A stretch of DNA of 32,028 bases, from positions 1 through 32,028 of the forward strand of contig CAMLJR010000011.1 in assembly GCA_946480345.1 (NCBI GenBank), read 5' to 3'. Numbering within the stretch: the stretch's first letter is position 1; each line of letters opens with the position of its first letter. The position numbers and the translations under genes are program-made. Below are positions 7,653-14,166 of the stretch, one piece after another. Source of the stretch: an uncultured Spongiibacteraceae bacterium (GTDB lineage: Bacteria > Pseudomonadota > Gammaproteobacteria > Pseudomonadales > CAMLJR01). The notes beneath the pieces were generated by a model. The model had not been told where the DNA came from. It made no database searches and saw only the letters and a list, made by a program, of their open reading frames with translations.

Positions 7653-8537
7653 TTACTGCGCCTGCGACTGGCTATACACATACGCTGCGAGCAGATGTAC
7701 TTTTGCCGCGCCGAGACGCTCGCCCCATGCCGGCATTTCGCCGTTGCGGCCGCCGCGCACGGTTTGCTGAATCTGCAGCGGCGAGCCGCCGTATAGCCAG
7801 ATGTTGTCGGTGAGATTCGGTGCGCCGAGCGCTTGCATACCTTTGCCATCCGGGCCGTGGCAGGCGGCGCAGAACGTGCCGAAGATTTTTTCGCCGGCTG
7901 CGGCTTGCGCTGCATCGGCCTGGCGTCCGCCCAGCGTCATCACATACGCGGCCACCTGCTGAATGCCGGCATCGCCAATCGCCGCTTCCCATCCCGGCAT
8001 CGTGCCTTTGCGGCCACCGGTGATGGTTTGGACGATGTTTGTCGGCTCGCCGCCGTGCAGCCAGTCGTTGTCGGTCAGGTTCGGAAAGCCGAAACCGCCG
8101 TTGGCGTCGGCGCCGTGGCACTGCGCGCAATCGTTGGCAAACAGACGTTGCCCCATCTTCAGCGCGGCCGGGTCTTTGGCGAGTTCCGGAATCGGAGTCG
8201 CCAGGTATTTCGCGAACAGCGGACCGTACTGCGCGTCGGCTTCGGCCTGATCCTTTTTCAGCTCGCCGGTCGAACTCCAGCCCAGCGCACCTTCGTAGGA
8301 GCCGAGCCCGGGATACGCGATGACGTAACCGACGCCGAACACGATCGTTATTACGAACAGATAAAACCACCAGGCCGGCAGCGGATTGTCGTATTCCTCG
8401 ATGCCGTCATACGAATGCCCCGTGGTGTGGTTGGGGCCGGTGTTTTTGCTTTTACGGTTTGCGAACAACAGCCAGCACAACAGGATGGTGCAGGCAGCGG
8501 TGAGACCGATAATCCAGGCACTCCAGAACGCGCTCAT
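7653..8537 (-). CDS. ccoP: cbb3-type cytochrome c oxidase subunit III, diheme cytochrome c (CcoP)
   Basis: A 294-residue membrane-anchored cytochrome that passes electrons to CcoO and CcoN. Two N-terminal membrane segments (about 5-25 and 55-75) are separated by the family block YDGIEEYDNPLPAWW. Two cytochrome c domains follow, with heme-binding CAQCH (137-141) and CAACH (223-227). Methionines in TMPGW (Met180) and EMPAW (Met268) are the likely distal ligands. The start overlaps the ccoQ stop in an ATGA junction. A hairpin follows the stop. Confidence 0.98.
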   Translation of the reverse strand: MSAFWSAWIIGLTAACTILLCWLLFANRKSKNTGPNHTTGHSYDGIEEYDNPLPAWWFYLFVITIVFGVGYVIAYPGLGSYEGALGWSSTGELKKDQAEADAQYGPLFAKYLATPIPELAKDPAALKMGQRLFANDCAQCHGADANGGFGFPNLTDNDWLHGGEPTNIVQTITGGRKGTMPGWEAAIGDAGIQQVAAYVMTLGGRQADAAQAAAGEKIFGTFCAACHGPDGKGMQALGAPNLTDNIWLYGGSPLQIQQTVRGGRNGEMPAWGERLGAAKVHLLAAYVYSQSQAQ

Positions 8538-8743
8538 TGATTGCGCTCCTCGTTTTTGACGGCGGTCGCCGCGACGTTCATCAGGCGTCGGCAGGCGTCC
8601 GCGACATCGTCGTCGGCAAAGGGCAGGTTCGCTGCATTTTCAAAGTGCTGTTTGCGTTTGCCGCTGTAAGCCCACAGGCAGATGCCGATGAAGGCGATCA
8701 TCACGGCGAGGGTGGCGAGGCCACGTACAACATTGATATCCAT
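8534..8743 (-). CDS. ccoQ: cbb3-type cytochrome c oxidase subunit CcoQ
   Basis: A 69-residue protein with one N-terminal membrane helix (about residues 6-26) followed by a short charged tail. The stretch LWAYSGKRKQHFENAANLPF is the usual CcoQ feature. CcoQ is a small non-catalytic subunit that stabilises the CcoN-CcoO core with CcoP. It lies 10 nt after ccoO and overlaps ccoP by 4 nt. The C-terminal part (about residues 45-69) is somewhat longer than in many CcoQ proteins and is not recognisable. Confidence 0.92.
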   Translation of the reverse strand: MDINVVRGLATLAVMIAFIGICLWAYSGKRKQHFENAANLPFADDDVADACRRLMNVAATAVKNEERNQ

Positions 8744-8753
8744 GGTCCGCTCC

Positions 8754-9362
8754 TTAGCGTGTTGTCTTGATGATGGTGCCGAGCTGCTGCAGATACGCGA
8801 TCAGCGCATCCGCTTCGGAGCGCCCGACCACGGCGGCTTTCGCGCCGTCGATATCGGCATCGGTGTAGGGCACACCGAGGGTGCGCATCGCACGCAATTT
8901 CGTGGCGGTGTCGTCGCCTTTCAGTTCGTTATCGAACAGCCACGGATACGACGGCATAATCGATTCGGGAACCACATCGCGTGGGTTGAATAGATGTGCG
9001 CGCTGCCATTCCTCGGAATAGCGGCCGCCGACGCGGGCGAGATCCGGGCCGGTACGTTTCGAACCCCACAGGAACGGATGCTCCCAGACCGATTCGCCAG
9101 CGACCGAGTAATGACCATACCGTTCGACTTCGGCACGCAGCGGGCGAATCATCTGCGTATGACAGACATGGCAGCCTTCGCGGATGTAGACGTCGCGTCC
9201 TTCCAGTTCGAGCGCGGTCAGCGGTTTCATGCCTTCGACCGGTTGTGTGGTTTCCTTCTGAAAGAACAGCGGCACGATTTCAACCAGACCACCGAAGCTG
9301 ATCGCGATAACGATCAGCACCACCATCAGGCCAATGCGCTTTTCAACAATATCGTGGTTCAT
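8754..9362 (-). CDS. ccoO: cbb3-type cytochrome c oxidase subunit II, monoheme cytochrome c (CcoO)
   Basis: A 202-residue periplasmic cytochrome with an N-terminal membrane anchor (about residues 11-33). The heme site is CHVCH (64-68), preceded by [10 protein letters not shown] later SIMPSYPW motif supplies the likely axial methionine. The sequence [20 protein letters not shown] followed by [13 protein letters not shown] is highly characteristic of CcoO. It follows ccoN by 12 nt and precedes ccoQ by 10 nt in the ccoNOQP operon. Confidence 0.98.
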   Translation of the reverse strand: MNHDIVEKRIGLMVVLIVIAISFGGLVEIVPLFFQKETTQPVEGMKPLTALELEGRDVYIREGCHVCHTQMIRPLRAEVERYGHYSVAGESVWEHPFLWGSKRTGPDLARVGGRYSEEWQRAHLFNPRDVVPESIMPSYPWLFDNELKGDDTATKLRAMRTLGVPYTDADIDGAKAAVVGRSEADALIAYLQQLGTIIKTTR

Positions 9363-9374
9363 CGAGTGAATTCC

Positions 9375-10808
9375 TTAAGCGAGCTGCGCAACAGCGAGCG
9401 ATTCGGTTTCAGTGCTGCGCGCGGTGCGCCAGGTGTTGTAGGCCATCAGAAACATGCCGAACAGGAACATGCCGCCGCCGATCAGCCGTACCAGATAACC
9501 CGGATGGCTGGCTGCGACCGATTGAACGAAGCTGTAGGTCAACGTGCCGTCGGCGTTATAGGCGCGCCACATCAAACCCTGCATGATCCCGTTCACCCAC
9601 AGCGAGGCGATATACAGAACGGTGCCGATCGTCGAGAGCCAGAAGTGCGTGTTGATCAATTTGATGCTGTACATCTGCGTGCGGCCGAACATGATGGGCA
9701 GCAGGTGATACATCGCGCCGATCGATACCATCGCGACCCAGCCGAGCGCGCCGGAATGAACATGGCCGATGGTCCAGTCGGTGTTGTGCGAGAGGGCGTT
9801 GACGGTTTTGATCGACATCATCGGACCTTCGAAGGTCGACATGCCGTAGAAAGACAGAGAGACAACGAGGAAGCGCAGAATCGGATCGTCGCGCAATTTA
9901 TGCCACGCGCCCGAGAGCGTCATCATGCCGTTGATCATGCCGCCCCAGCTCGGCGCAAGCAGAATCAGCGACATTGCCATGCCGAGGCTCTGCGCCCAAT
10001 CCGGCAGCGCGGAATAATGCAAATGGTGCGGACCGGCCCAGATATAAATCGCGATCAGCGCCCAGAAATGCACGATCGATAAACGATACGAATACACCGG
10101 GCGCTCGGCCTGTTTCGGCACGAAGTAATACATGATGCCGAGGAAGCCAGCAGTCAGAAAAAAGCCGACCGCGTTATGGCCGTACCACCACTGAATCATC
10201 GCATCCATCGCACCGCCGTACGCCGAATACGATTTGGTCAGACTGATTGGTACTGCGGCGCTATTGACGATATGCAGGATCGCGACGGTGATAATGAAAG
10301 AGGCGAAAAACCAGTTCGCGACATAAATATGGCTGGTTTTGCGAATAGCCACGGTGCCGAGAAAGACATACGCATACGCGACCCACACGACCGCGATCAG
10401 AATATCGATCGGCCATTCGAGCTCGGCGTATTCTTTCGCGCTGGTATAACCGAGCGGCAATGACACGGCGGCGAGCACGATGACTAATTGCCAGCCCCAA
10501 AACACGAATGCGGCGGCGGCATCCGAAATCAATTTGGTCTGGCCGGTGCGCTGTACAACGTAGAGCGATGTCGCCATCAGCGCGCAGCCGCCGAATGCGA
10601 AAATAACGGCGTTGGTATGCAGCGGACGCAACCGGCCGAAACTCAGCCAGGCGATATCTAAATTGAGTTGCGGCCACACCAATTGCGCGGCGATAAATAC
10701 GCCGACCGCCATGCCGACAATTCCCCAGACGACAGTCATGATCGCGAATTGACGCACGACCTTGTAGTTGTAAATCGGTTGCTCGGACAGCGTTGCAGCG
10801 TGGTTCAT
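9375..10808 (-). CDS. ccoN: cbb3-type cytochrome c oxidase subunit I, catalytic (CcoN)
   Basis: A 477-residue, roughly 12-helix heme-copper oxidase subunit that reduces oxygen with high affinity. Expected metal ligands are visible: His64 in [10 protein letters not shown] (low-spin heme), His211 in WYGHNAVGF and the His261-His262 pair (CuB), the likely cross-linked Tyr255 in IAIYIWAGP, and His349 and His351 in [11 protein letters not shown] (hemes). The frame is open 16 codons further upstream to 10856, but I chose the ATG at 10808 because it has GGAAA about 7 nt upstream and starts the usual N-terminus. First gene of the operon, behind an FNR/Anr-type promoter. Confidence 0.98.
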   Translation of the reverse strand: MNHAATLSEQPIYNYKVVRQFAIMTVVWGIVGMAVGVFIAAQLVWPQLNLDIAWLSFGRLRPLHTNAVIFAFGGCALMATSLYVVQRTGQTKLISDAAAAFVFWGWQLVIVLAAVSLPLGYTSAKEYAELEWPIDILIAVVWVAYAYVFLGTVAIRKTSHIYVANWFFASFIITVAILHIVNSAAVPISLTKSYSAYGGAMDAMIQWWYGHNAVGFFLTAGFLGIMYYFVPKQAERPVYSYRLSIVHFWALIAIYIWAGPHHLHYSALPDWAQSLGMAMSLILLAPSWGGMINGMMTLSGAWHKLRDDPILRFLVVSLSFYGMSTFEGPMMSIKTVNALSHNTDWTIGHVHSGALGWVAMVSIGAMYHLLPIMFGRTQMYSIKLINTHFWLSTIGTVLYIASLWVNGIMQGLMWRAYNADGTLTYSFVQSVAASHPGYLVRLIGGGMFLFGMFLMAYNTWRTARSTETESLAVAQLA

Positions 10809-10866
10809 TGTGTTATTTCCGCGAAAAAAGGATGCGTCGAATTGCGGCCAATGCATGGCATTTGCG

Positions 10867-10915
10867 CGTATTCATTACAGCAGCGGTACGGGGACTGCTC
10901 TATGAGCTAAATCAA
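10867..10915 (-). promoter_or_regulatory. FNR/Anr-dependent promoter of ccoNOQP
   Basis: On the minus strand, bases 10915-10902 read TTGATTTAGCTCAT, matching 8 of the 10 conserved positions of TTGAT-N4-ATCAA. Exactly 22 nt downstream is TGTAAT (10879-10874), a 5/6 match to the -10 element. That is the class II FNR geometry (box centred at -41.5), placing the transcription start near 10867, about 58 nt upstream of the ccoN start. The agreement of box, spacing and -10 supports oxygen-limited induction. Confidence 0.72.
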
Positions 10916-11012
10916 GCTAAATGCAGATAGCGGATCGAGCGGAGCCGAAAATTCCAATCGCGCGGAATGCGCATCAGAAATAAGGTAGAAGGGGAAAGCG
11001 AAAAACCGAGGT

Positions 11013-11052
11013 GTAGTACGTACAAGTACTAGCAGTAGCACGTAAATGTACT
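11013..11052. repeat. Pair of 18-bp direct repeats upstream of the ccoN promoter
   Basis: Bases 11013-11030 and 11035-11052 match at 15 of 18 positions and are offset by 22 bp, close to two helical turns. The first copy contains the perfect dyad AGTAC...GTACT; the second has one mismatch in its left arm (AGCAC). The repeats lie about 100 bp upstream of the FNR-like box and just after the Sui1-family gene stops. They could be a double operator for ccoNOQP. The binding protein is unknown. Confidence 0.4.
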
Positions 11053-11066
11053 GACCGATAACGTGA

Positions 11067-11086
11067 GCCGGCGACTAGCCGCCGGC
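11067..11086 (-). terminator. GC-rich hairpin at the end of the Sui1/YciH gene
   Basis: GCCGGCG (11067-11073) and CGCCGGC (11080-11086) form a perfect 7-bp stem around the stop codon of the Sui1-family gene. There is no T-run after it on the minus strand, so intrinsic termination is doubtful. It may simply mark the 3' end of the message. Confidence 0.3.
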
Positions 11087-11434
11087 GAGTTTGACTTTAT
11101 AACCGCGCGTCTCCAGTTCGATTTTTAACTGGTCGCGATGATCGCCTTGAATTTCGATTGCACCGTTTTTGATTGAACCGCCGCTGCCGCATCGCTGCTT
11201 CAATAATTTAGCGAGCTGCTGCAATTCGTTGTCTGCGAGCGCGAGCCCTGAAATCACTGTCACTGTTTTTCCGCCGCGTCCCTGTATTTGTCGCTGTAGT
11301 CTTACCGAGCCGTCGGCGAACACATTGCTTGCTGCCGCTTTATTCCTAATCACCGTTTTGCATTGGCATTGCGCGACTTGTTGGTGACAATCGGGACAAA
11401 GCCGCCCTTTATCCGTGCTGTAAACAAGACTCAT
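11075..11434 (-). CDS. yciH: Translation initiation factor Sui1/YciH family protein
   Basis: A 119-residue cytoplasmic protein related to eukaryotic eIF1. The N-terminal part has a small Cys cluster (CPDCHQQVAQCQC). The SUI1 fold follows, with QGRGGKTVTVISGL, the LLKQRCGSGGSIKNGAIEIQGD block and a YKVKLAGG C-terminus, all highly typical. I chose the ATG at 11434 because GGAGG lies about 8 nt upstream; the frame continues 5 codons further to a TTG, but that would place the ribosome site inside the gene. Bacterial YciH influences start-site fidelity and stress translation. It is divergent from slyX. Confidence 0.93.
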   Translation of the reverse strand: MSLVYSTDKGRLCPDCHQQVAQCQCKTVIRNKAAASNVFADGSVRLQRQIQGRGGKTVTVISGLALADNELQQLAKLLKQRCGSGGSIKNGAIEIQGDHRDQLKIELETRGYKVKLAGG

Positions 11435-11530
11435 AATATCCCCCTCCAAATGCCGTCATTATAATGGCGCACGGTACGCAAGCCATTTTTAAGCGCGCGG
11501 CAAATATGAGACCTGAGTGAGCACAACGAA

Positions 11531-11797
11531 ATGGACGAACAGACACAATTGGCTCAACAGCAGGAATTGAGCGCGATGCAGACGGCGTGGCGCGAAGTGA
11601 AAGCGCAATTGGTGGAGCTGCAAACTCAATTGGCTTTTCAGGAAGACGCGTTGCAGGCGCTCGATAATGTTGTCACCGAGCAACAACAGCGCATCGATCA
11701 GTTGACGCTCATCAATTCTCGCCTCGAACAGCAGCTTGGCGAATTGGAGAGTTGGGCCGACGAACAACGAGTGGAAACTCCACCGCCGCATTACTGA
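11531..11797 (+). CDS. slyX: SlyX family coiled-coil protein
   Basis: An 88-residue, almost entirely helical protein with Leu-rich heptads (LVELQTQLAFQEDALQALD, then QQQRIDQLTLINSRLEQQL) predicting a coiled coil, followed by the C-terminal PPPHY signature of SlyX. Length matches the family (about 70-90). The biochemical function of SlyX is not known. It is a single gene divergent from the Sui1-family gene, with no strong ribosome site visible before the ATG. Confidence 0.92.
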   Translation: MDEQTQLAQQQELSAMQTAWREVKAQLVELQTQLAFQEDALQALDNVVTEQQQRIDQLTLINSRLEQQLGELESWADEQRVETPPPHY

Positions 11798-11935
11798 GTC
11801 TAATTTGATTTTTATGGAATAAGCGAAGGGGCGCTGTTCAATGAATTCGGCCCATGCAGGGCGCGCGTACAAGGCTCCTGCTAGACTTAGCCACCATTGA
11901 ATGGCCGTATCGAAAGTTAAATAAAATGGCGAGCG

Positions 11936-12538
11936 ATGATCGAATTAAGCGAAGAGCTTAGAGATGGCTTTCAGGAAATAGCCAACATAGCGGTCGGACA
12001 GACTGCGGACAAAATCGCCCGCAGTTTTTCAGCATTCGTGCAATTGCCCATTCCCCAAGTTCATCTGCTCGAATCCGCCGATATTCGTATGGCGTTGACG
12101 GCAATGGACGATAACGCAAACGTCTCCGCCGTAACGCAGCCGTTTTATGGAGATGGCGTCAGCGGGGAAGCACTTTTGTTATTCAGTGATGCCACGCTCA
12201 GCGATTTATCGATTCTGATGGGATACGAACCCGCCACCGAGTTTCGTCAACAAGTCGAGCACATGCTCGAAATGGCATCGTTGCTCAACGGTTCGTGTAT
12301 TCAATCGGTATTGGCGCAGCTGGAAATCGATGTGCTGATCGGCTATCCGGTATTGCTGACGTTGCGCAAAAAGCTACGCGAAGTTTTCGCGGAGCATAAA
12401 TTTCCGTGGGATAAAACGCTGGCACTCGAATTGAATTATCGTTTCGAGGGCTTTTCAACGACGTGTGACCTGGTGCTGTTGTTTCATCAACAATCACTGC
12501 CCAAGTTGTTCAACCAACTCGAGCTGCTGCTTGCATAA
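11936..12538 (+). CDS. CheC-like chemotaxis phosphatase family protein
   Basis: A 200-residue cytoplasmic protein of the CheC/CheX/FliY type, which dephosphorylate CheY-like receiver domains. The first active-site motif, D-x3-E-x2-N-x22-P, is complete: Asp10, Glu14, Asn17 and Pro40. The second pseudo-symmetric motif around Asn118 (EMASLLNGS) is degenerate, with Ser115 where a Glu is expected and no Asp at the first position, so probably one catalytic site remains. The stop overlaps the next start codon (TAATG), so it is translationally coupled to a diguanylate cyclase gene. No che genes are present in the window. Its receiver partner is unknown. Confidence 0.8.
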   Translation: MIELSEELRDGFQEIANIAVGQTADKIARSFSAFVQLPIPQVHLLESADIRMALTAMDDNANVSAVTQPFYGDGVSGEALLLFSDATLSDLSILMGYEPATEFRQQVEHMLEMASLLNGSCIQSVLAQLEIDVLIGYPVLLTLRKKLREVFAEHKFPWDKTLALELNYRFEGFSTTCDLVLLFHQQSLPKLFNQLELLLA

Positions 12539-13488
12539 TGGATGCTGAAGATTTTAAGGACCTGCACTGGCTGCTCGATGTTATTCAGAGCTCGAACATC
12601 GGCATCGTCGTGCTTGATCGCACCTTGCATGTCGAAGTGTTCAATCGGTTCATGCAGGCGCACAGCGGTATCAAATCCGAAAACGCGATGGGGCGTTCGA
12701 TTCTCGAATTGTTTCCCGATCTGCCTGAGCAATGGTTATGGCGGCGCATCGAAACGGTATTCGAATTGGGTATCCCCGTTTATGCGACCTGGGAGGAGCG
12801 TCCTTATTTGTTTCGCTTCCCGCTCCATCTGCCGATCCACTATAACGTCAACATGATGTATCAGAACGCGATGTTCGTGCCGCTGCGCGCCGCCAATGAT
12901 CAAGTCGAGCGCATGGGGATTGTCGTTTACGACGTCACCGAAATCGCTATGGCGCGGCAAGCATTGGAAGAGGCGCAGACCGAGCTTTTATTATTGAGCC
13001 GTACCGATCGGTTAACGGCGTTATGGACCCGCGGTTACTGGGATGAACGTTTCAACGAAGAATTCCGACGTGCGCAACGCACCGGTGAAACGATGTCATT
13101 GGTGATGTTCGATATCGATCATTTCAAACATATCAACGATACCTATGGTCATCCGATTGGCGATGAAGCAATTCGCCTGGTTTCGCGCACGCTGCGCGAA
13201 CAATCGCGCGAAGTGGATATTTGCGGACGTTACGGCGGGGAAGAGTTCGTCGTGATATTGCCCCATACCGATGTGGACGGGGCTTTTATCTTTTGTGAAC
13301 GGCTGCGTCACGCCATAGAAGCCAGTGTCGTCAAGGCCGGAAAAGAGCAGGTGAGATTCACCGTCAGTCTGGGCATCGCGAAATTAAACGATGGGTGCGC
13401 CAGCGCTAACGTTTGGCTCGAACACGCCGATCAGGCGTTATATCGAGCCAAAAGCAGTGGGCGAAACAATACGCAAATTTTCGAGTAG
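12538..13488 (+). CDS. PAS-GGDEF diguanylate cyclase
   Basis: A 316-residue protein without membrane segments. An N-terminal PAS-like domain (about 10-140) is followed by a GGDEF domain (about 150-316) that makes c-di-GMP from two GTP. The active loop is GGEEF (233-237), and the inhibitory I-site RxxD (Arg224-Asp227) sits five residues before it, so the enzyme is probably active and product-inhibited. MFDIDHFKHINDTYGHPIGD carries the metal- and substrate-binding residues. The usual DxLTGLxNR opening is altered to DRLTALWTR (157-165). Coupled to the CheC-like gene by a one-base overlap. Confidence 0.93.
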   Translation: MDAEDFKDLHWLLDVIQSSNIGIVVLDRTLHVEVFNRFMQAHSGIKSENAMGRSILELFPDLPEQWLWRRIETVFELGIPVYATWEERPYLFRFPLHLPIHYNVNMMYQNAMFVPLRAANDQVERMGIVVYDVTEIAMARQALEEAQTELLLLSRTDRLTALWTRGYWDERFNEEFRRAQRTGETMSLVMFDIDHFKHINDTYGHPIGDEAIRLVSRTLREQSREVDICGRYGGEEFVVILPHTDVDGAFIFCERLRHAIEASVVKAGKEQVRFTVSLGIAKLNDGCASANVWLEHADQALYRAKSSGRNNTQIFE

Positions 13489-13503
13489 CGCATTGTTTCG
13501 GAT

Positions 13504-13548
13504 CTACATTCAACTGAAATAAATTCAGCTTTATAAGTTGAGATGTAG
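13504..13548. terminator. Dyad between convergent diguanylate cyclase and cold-shock genes
   Basis: CTACAT-TCAACT (13504-13515) pairs with AGTTGA-g-ATGTAG (13536-13548), giving a 12-bp stem with one bulged G. A smaller hairpin, CTGAA/TTCAG, is nested in the loop. Its place between two convergent stops suggests a bidirectional transcript end. Neither strand has a long T-run, so it is a candidate only. Confidence 0.45.
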
Positions 13549-13552
13549 AAGT

Positions 13553-13762
13553 TCAGACCTTGTCGACGTCTTCCGCATGTAGGCCTTTCGGTCCCGCTTG
13601 CAGCGCGAATTCAACCTGCTGTCCTTGCGTCAGCGTTCGATATCCATCGCCGCGAATCGAGCGGAAATGCACAAATACATCGTCGCCTTCATCGTGGGTA
13701 ATAAAACCAAAACCTTTGGCGTTATTGAACCACTTGACGATTCCTTTAATACGATCTGACAT
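13553..13762 (-). CDS. Cold-shock domain protein (CspA family)
   Basis: A 69-residue single-domain nucleic-acid chaperone. RNP1 appears as KGFGFI, within VKWFNNAKGFGFITHDEG, and RNP2 as VFVHF. The C-terminal GPKGLHAEDV is close to the usual GPKGxQAxxV. I start at the ATG at 13762, which has GAGGA about 7 nt upstream; the frame is open 16 codons further upstream but that part is not family-like. A promoter about 150-190 bp upstream implies a long leader, as in cspA. Which paralogue it is (cspA, cspD or other) cannot be decided here. Confidence 0.95.
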   Translation of the reverse strand: MSDRIKGIVKWFNNAKGFGFITHDEGDDVFVHFRSIRGDGYRTLTQGQQVEFALQAGPKGLHAEDVDKV

Positions 13763-13920
13763 GACTACATCCTCATTCAACACAACAATTCGATTAAGCG
13801 ATTTGCGCATAGCGCACGTTTTCGGGATAAAGCGTGAAAAACGGCAAAGCTACAGCAGCGCCACCACTGTGCGGATCGGAGTGTGCAGAGATAATTGCGA
13901 ACATCGGTACCGCTCAGCTC

Positions 13921-13949
13921 TTATTATTTTTACGATCGGCGAATAGCAA
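13921..13949 (-). promoter_or_regulatory. Putative cold-shock gene promoter with long 5' leader
   Basis: On the minus strand TTGCTA (13949-13944) is followed after 17 nt by TAATAA (13926-13921), a weak but correctly spaced -35/-10 pair. It would give a leader of about 150 nt before the ATG at 13762, as is usual for cspA-type genes, whose leader RNA acts as a thermosensor. The promoter call is tentative. Confidence 0.4.
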
Positions 13950-14066
13950 GCTTCCGCCAGGTTGTTAAAAAAGCGGCTTTAGCGTCGCTGAAAAGCGCGG
14001 AGGGAACAAATTAATTTTACGTAATCGCCTCTGTTGTCCTGTAATAAAACCTATGTGTTCCGTAAT

Positions 14067-14090
14067 AAAAAAAGGCGCCACATAGGCGCC
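14067..14090 (-). terminator. Rho-independent terminator of valS
   Basis: On the minus strand GGCGCC (14090-14085), loop TATGT, GGCGCC (14079-14074) and then seven T (14073-14067) form a textbook intrinsic terminator about 77 nt after the valS stop. It closes the pepA-holC-acidic protein-valS block. Confidence 0.9.
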
Positions 14091-14166
14091 GTTAACATGT
14101 TGATTTAGAAAATTTAAAGCGGGTGGTTATACGTTATCGTCGTTAATAAAAAATTTCTTTTGCTAA

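Larger units (their letters stand above)
13763..14166. other. 404-bp gene-free interval between the cold-shock gene and valS
   Basis: No convincing coding region was seen on either strand. The part next to the cold-shock gene is its probable leader and promoter (13763-13949). The part next to valS holds the valS terminator (14067-14090) and an AT-rich valS 3' end. Between them, about 13950-14066, nothing was recognised beyond two GTAATAAAA copies (14041-14049 and 14062-14070). Confidence 0.5.

Noticed and set aside
8994..10082. 362-codon plus-strand open frame opposite ccoO/ccoN
   Set aside because: The opposite strand encodes clear CcoO and CcoN. The plus frame has no recognisable domain and is rich in His, Arg, Asp and Gln.
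14051..14085. CTATGTG/CACATAG pairing that could compete with the valS terminator hairpin (antiterminator)
   Set aside because: In the minus-strand transcript the competing arm is made after the T-run, too late to prevent termination.
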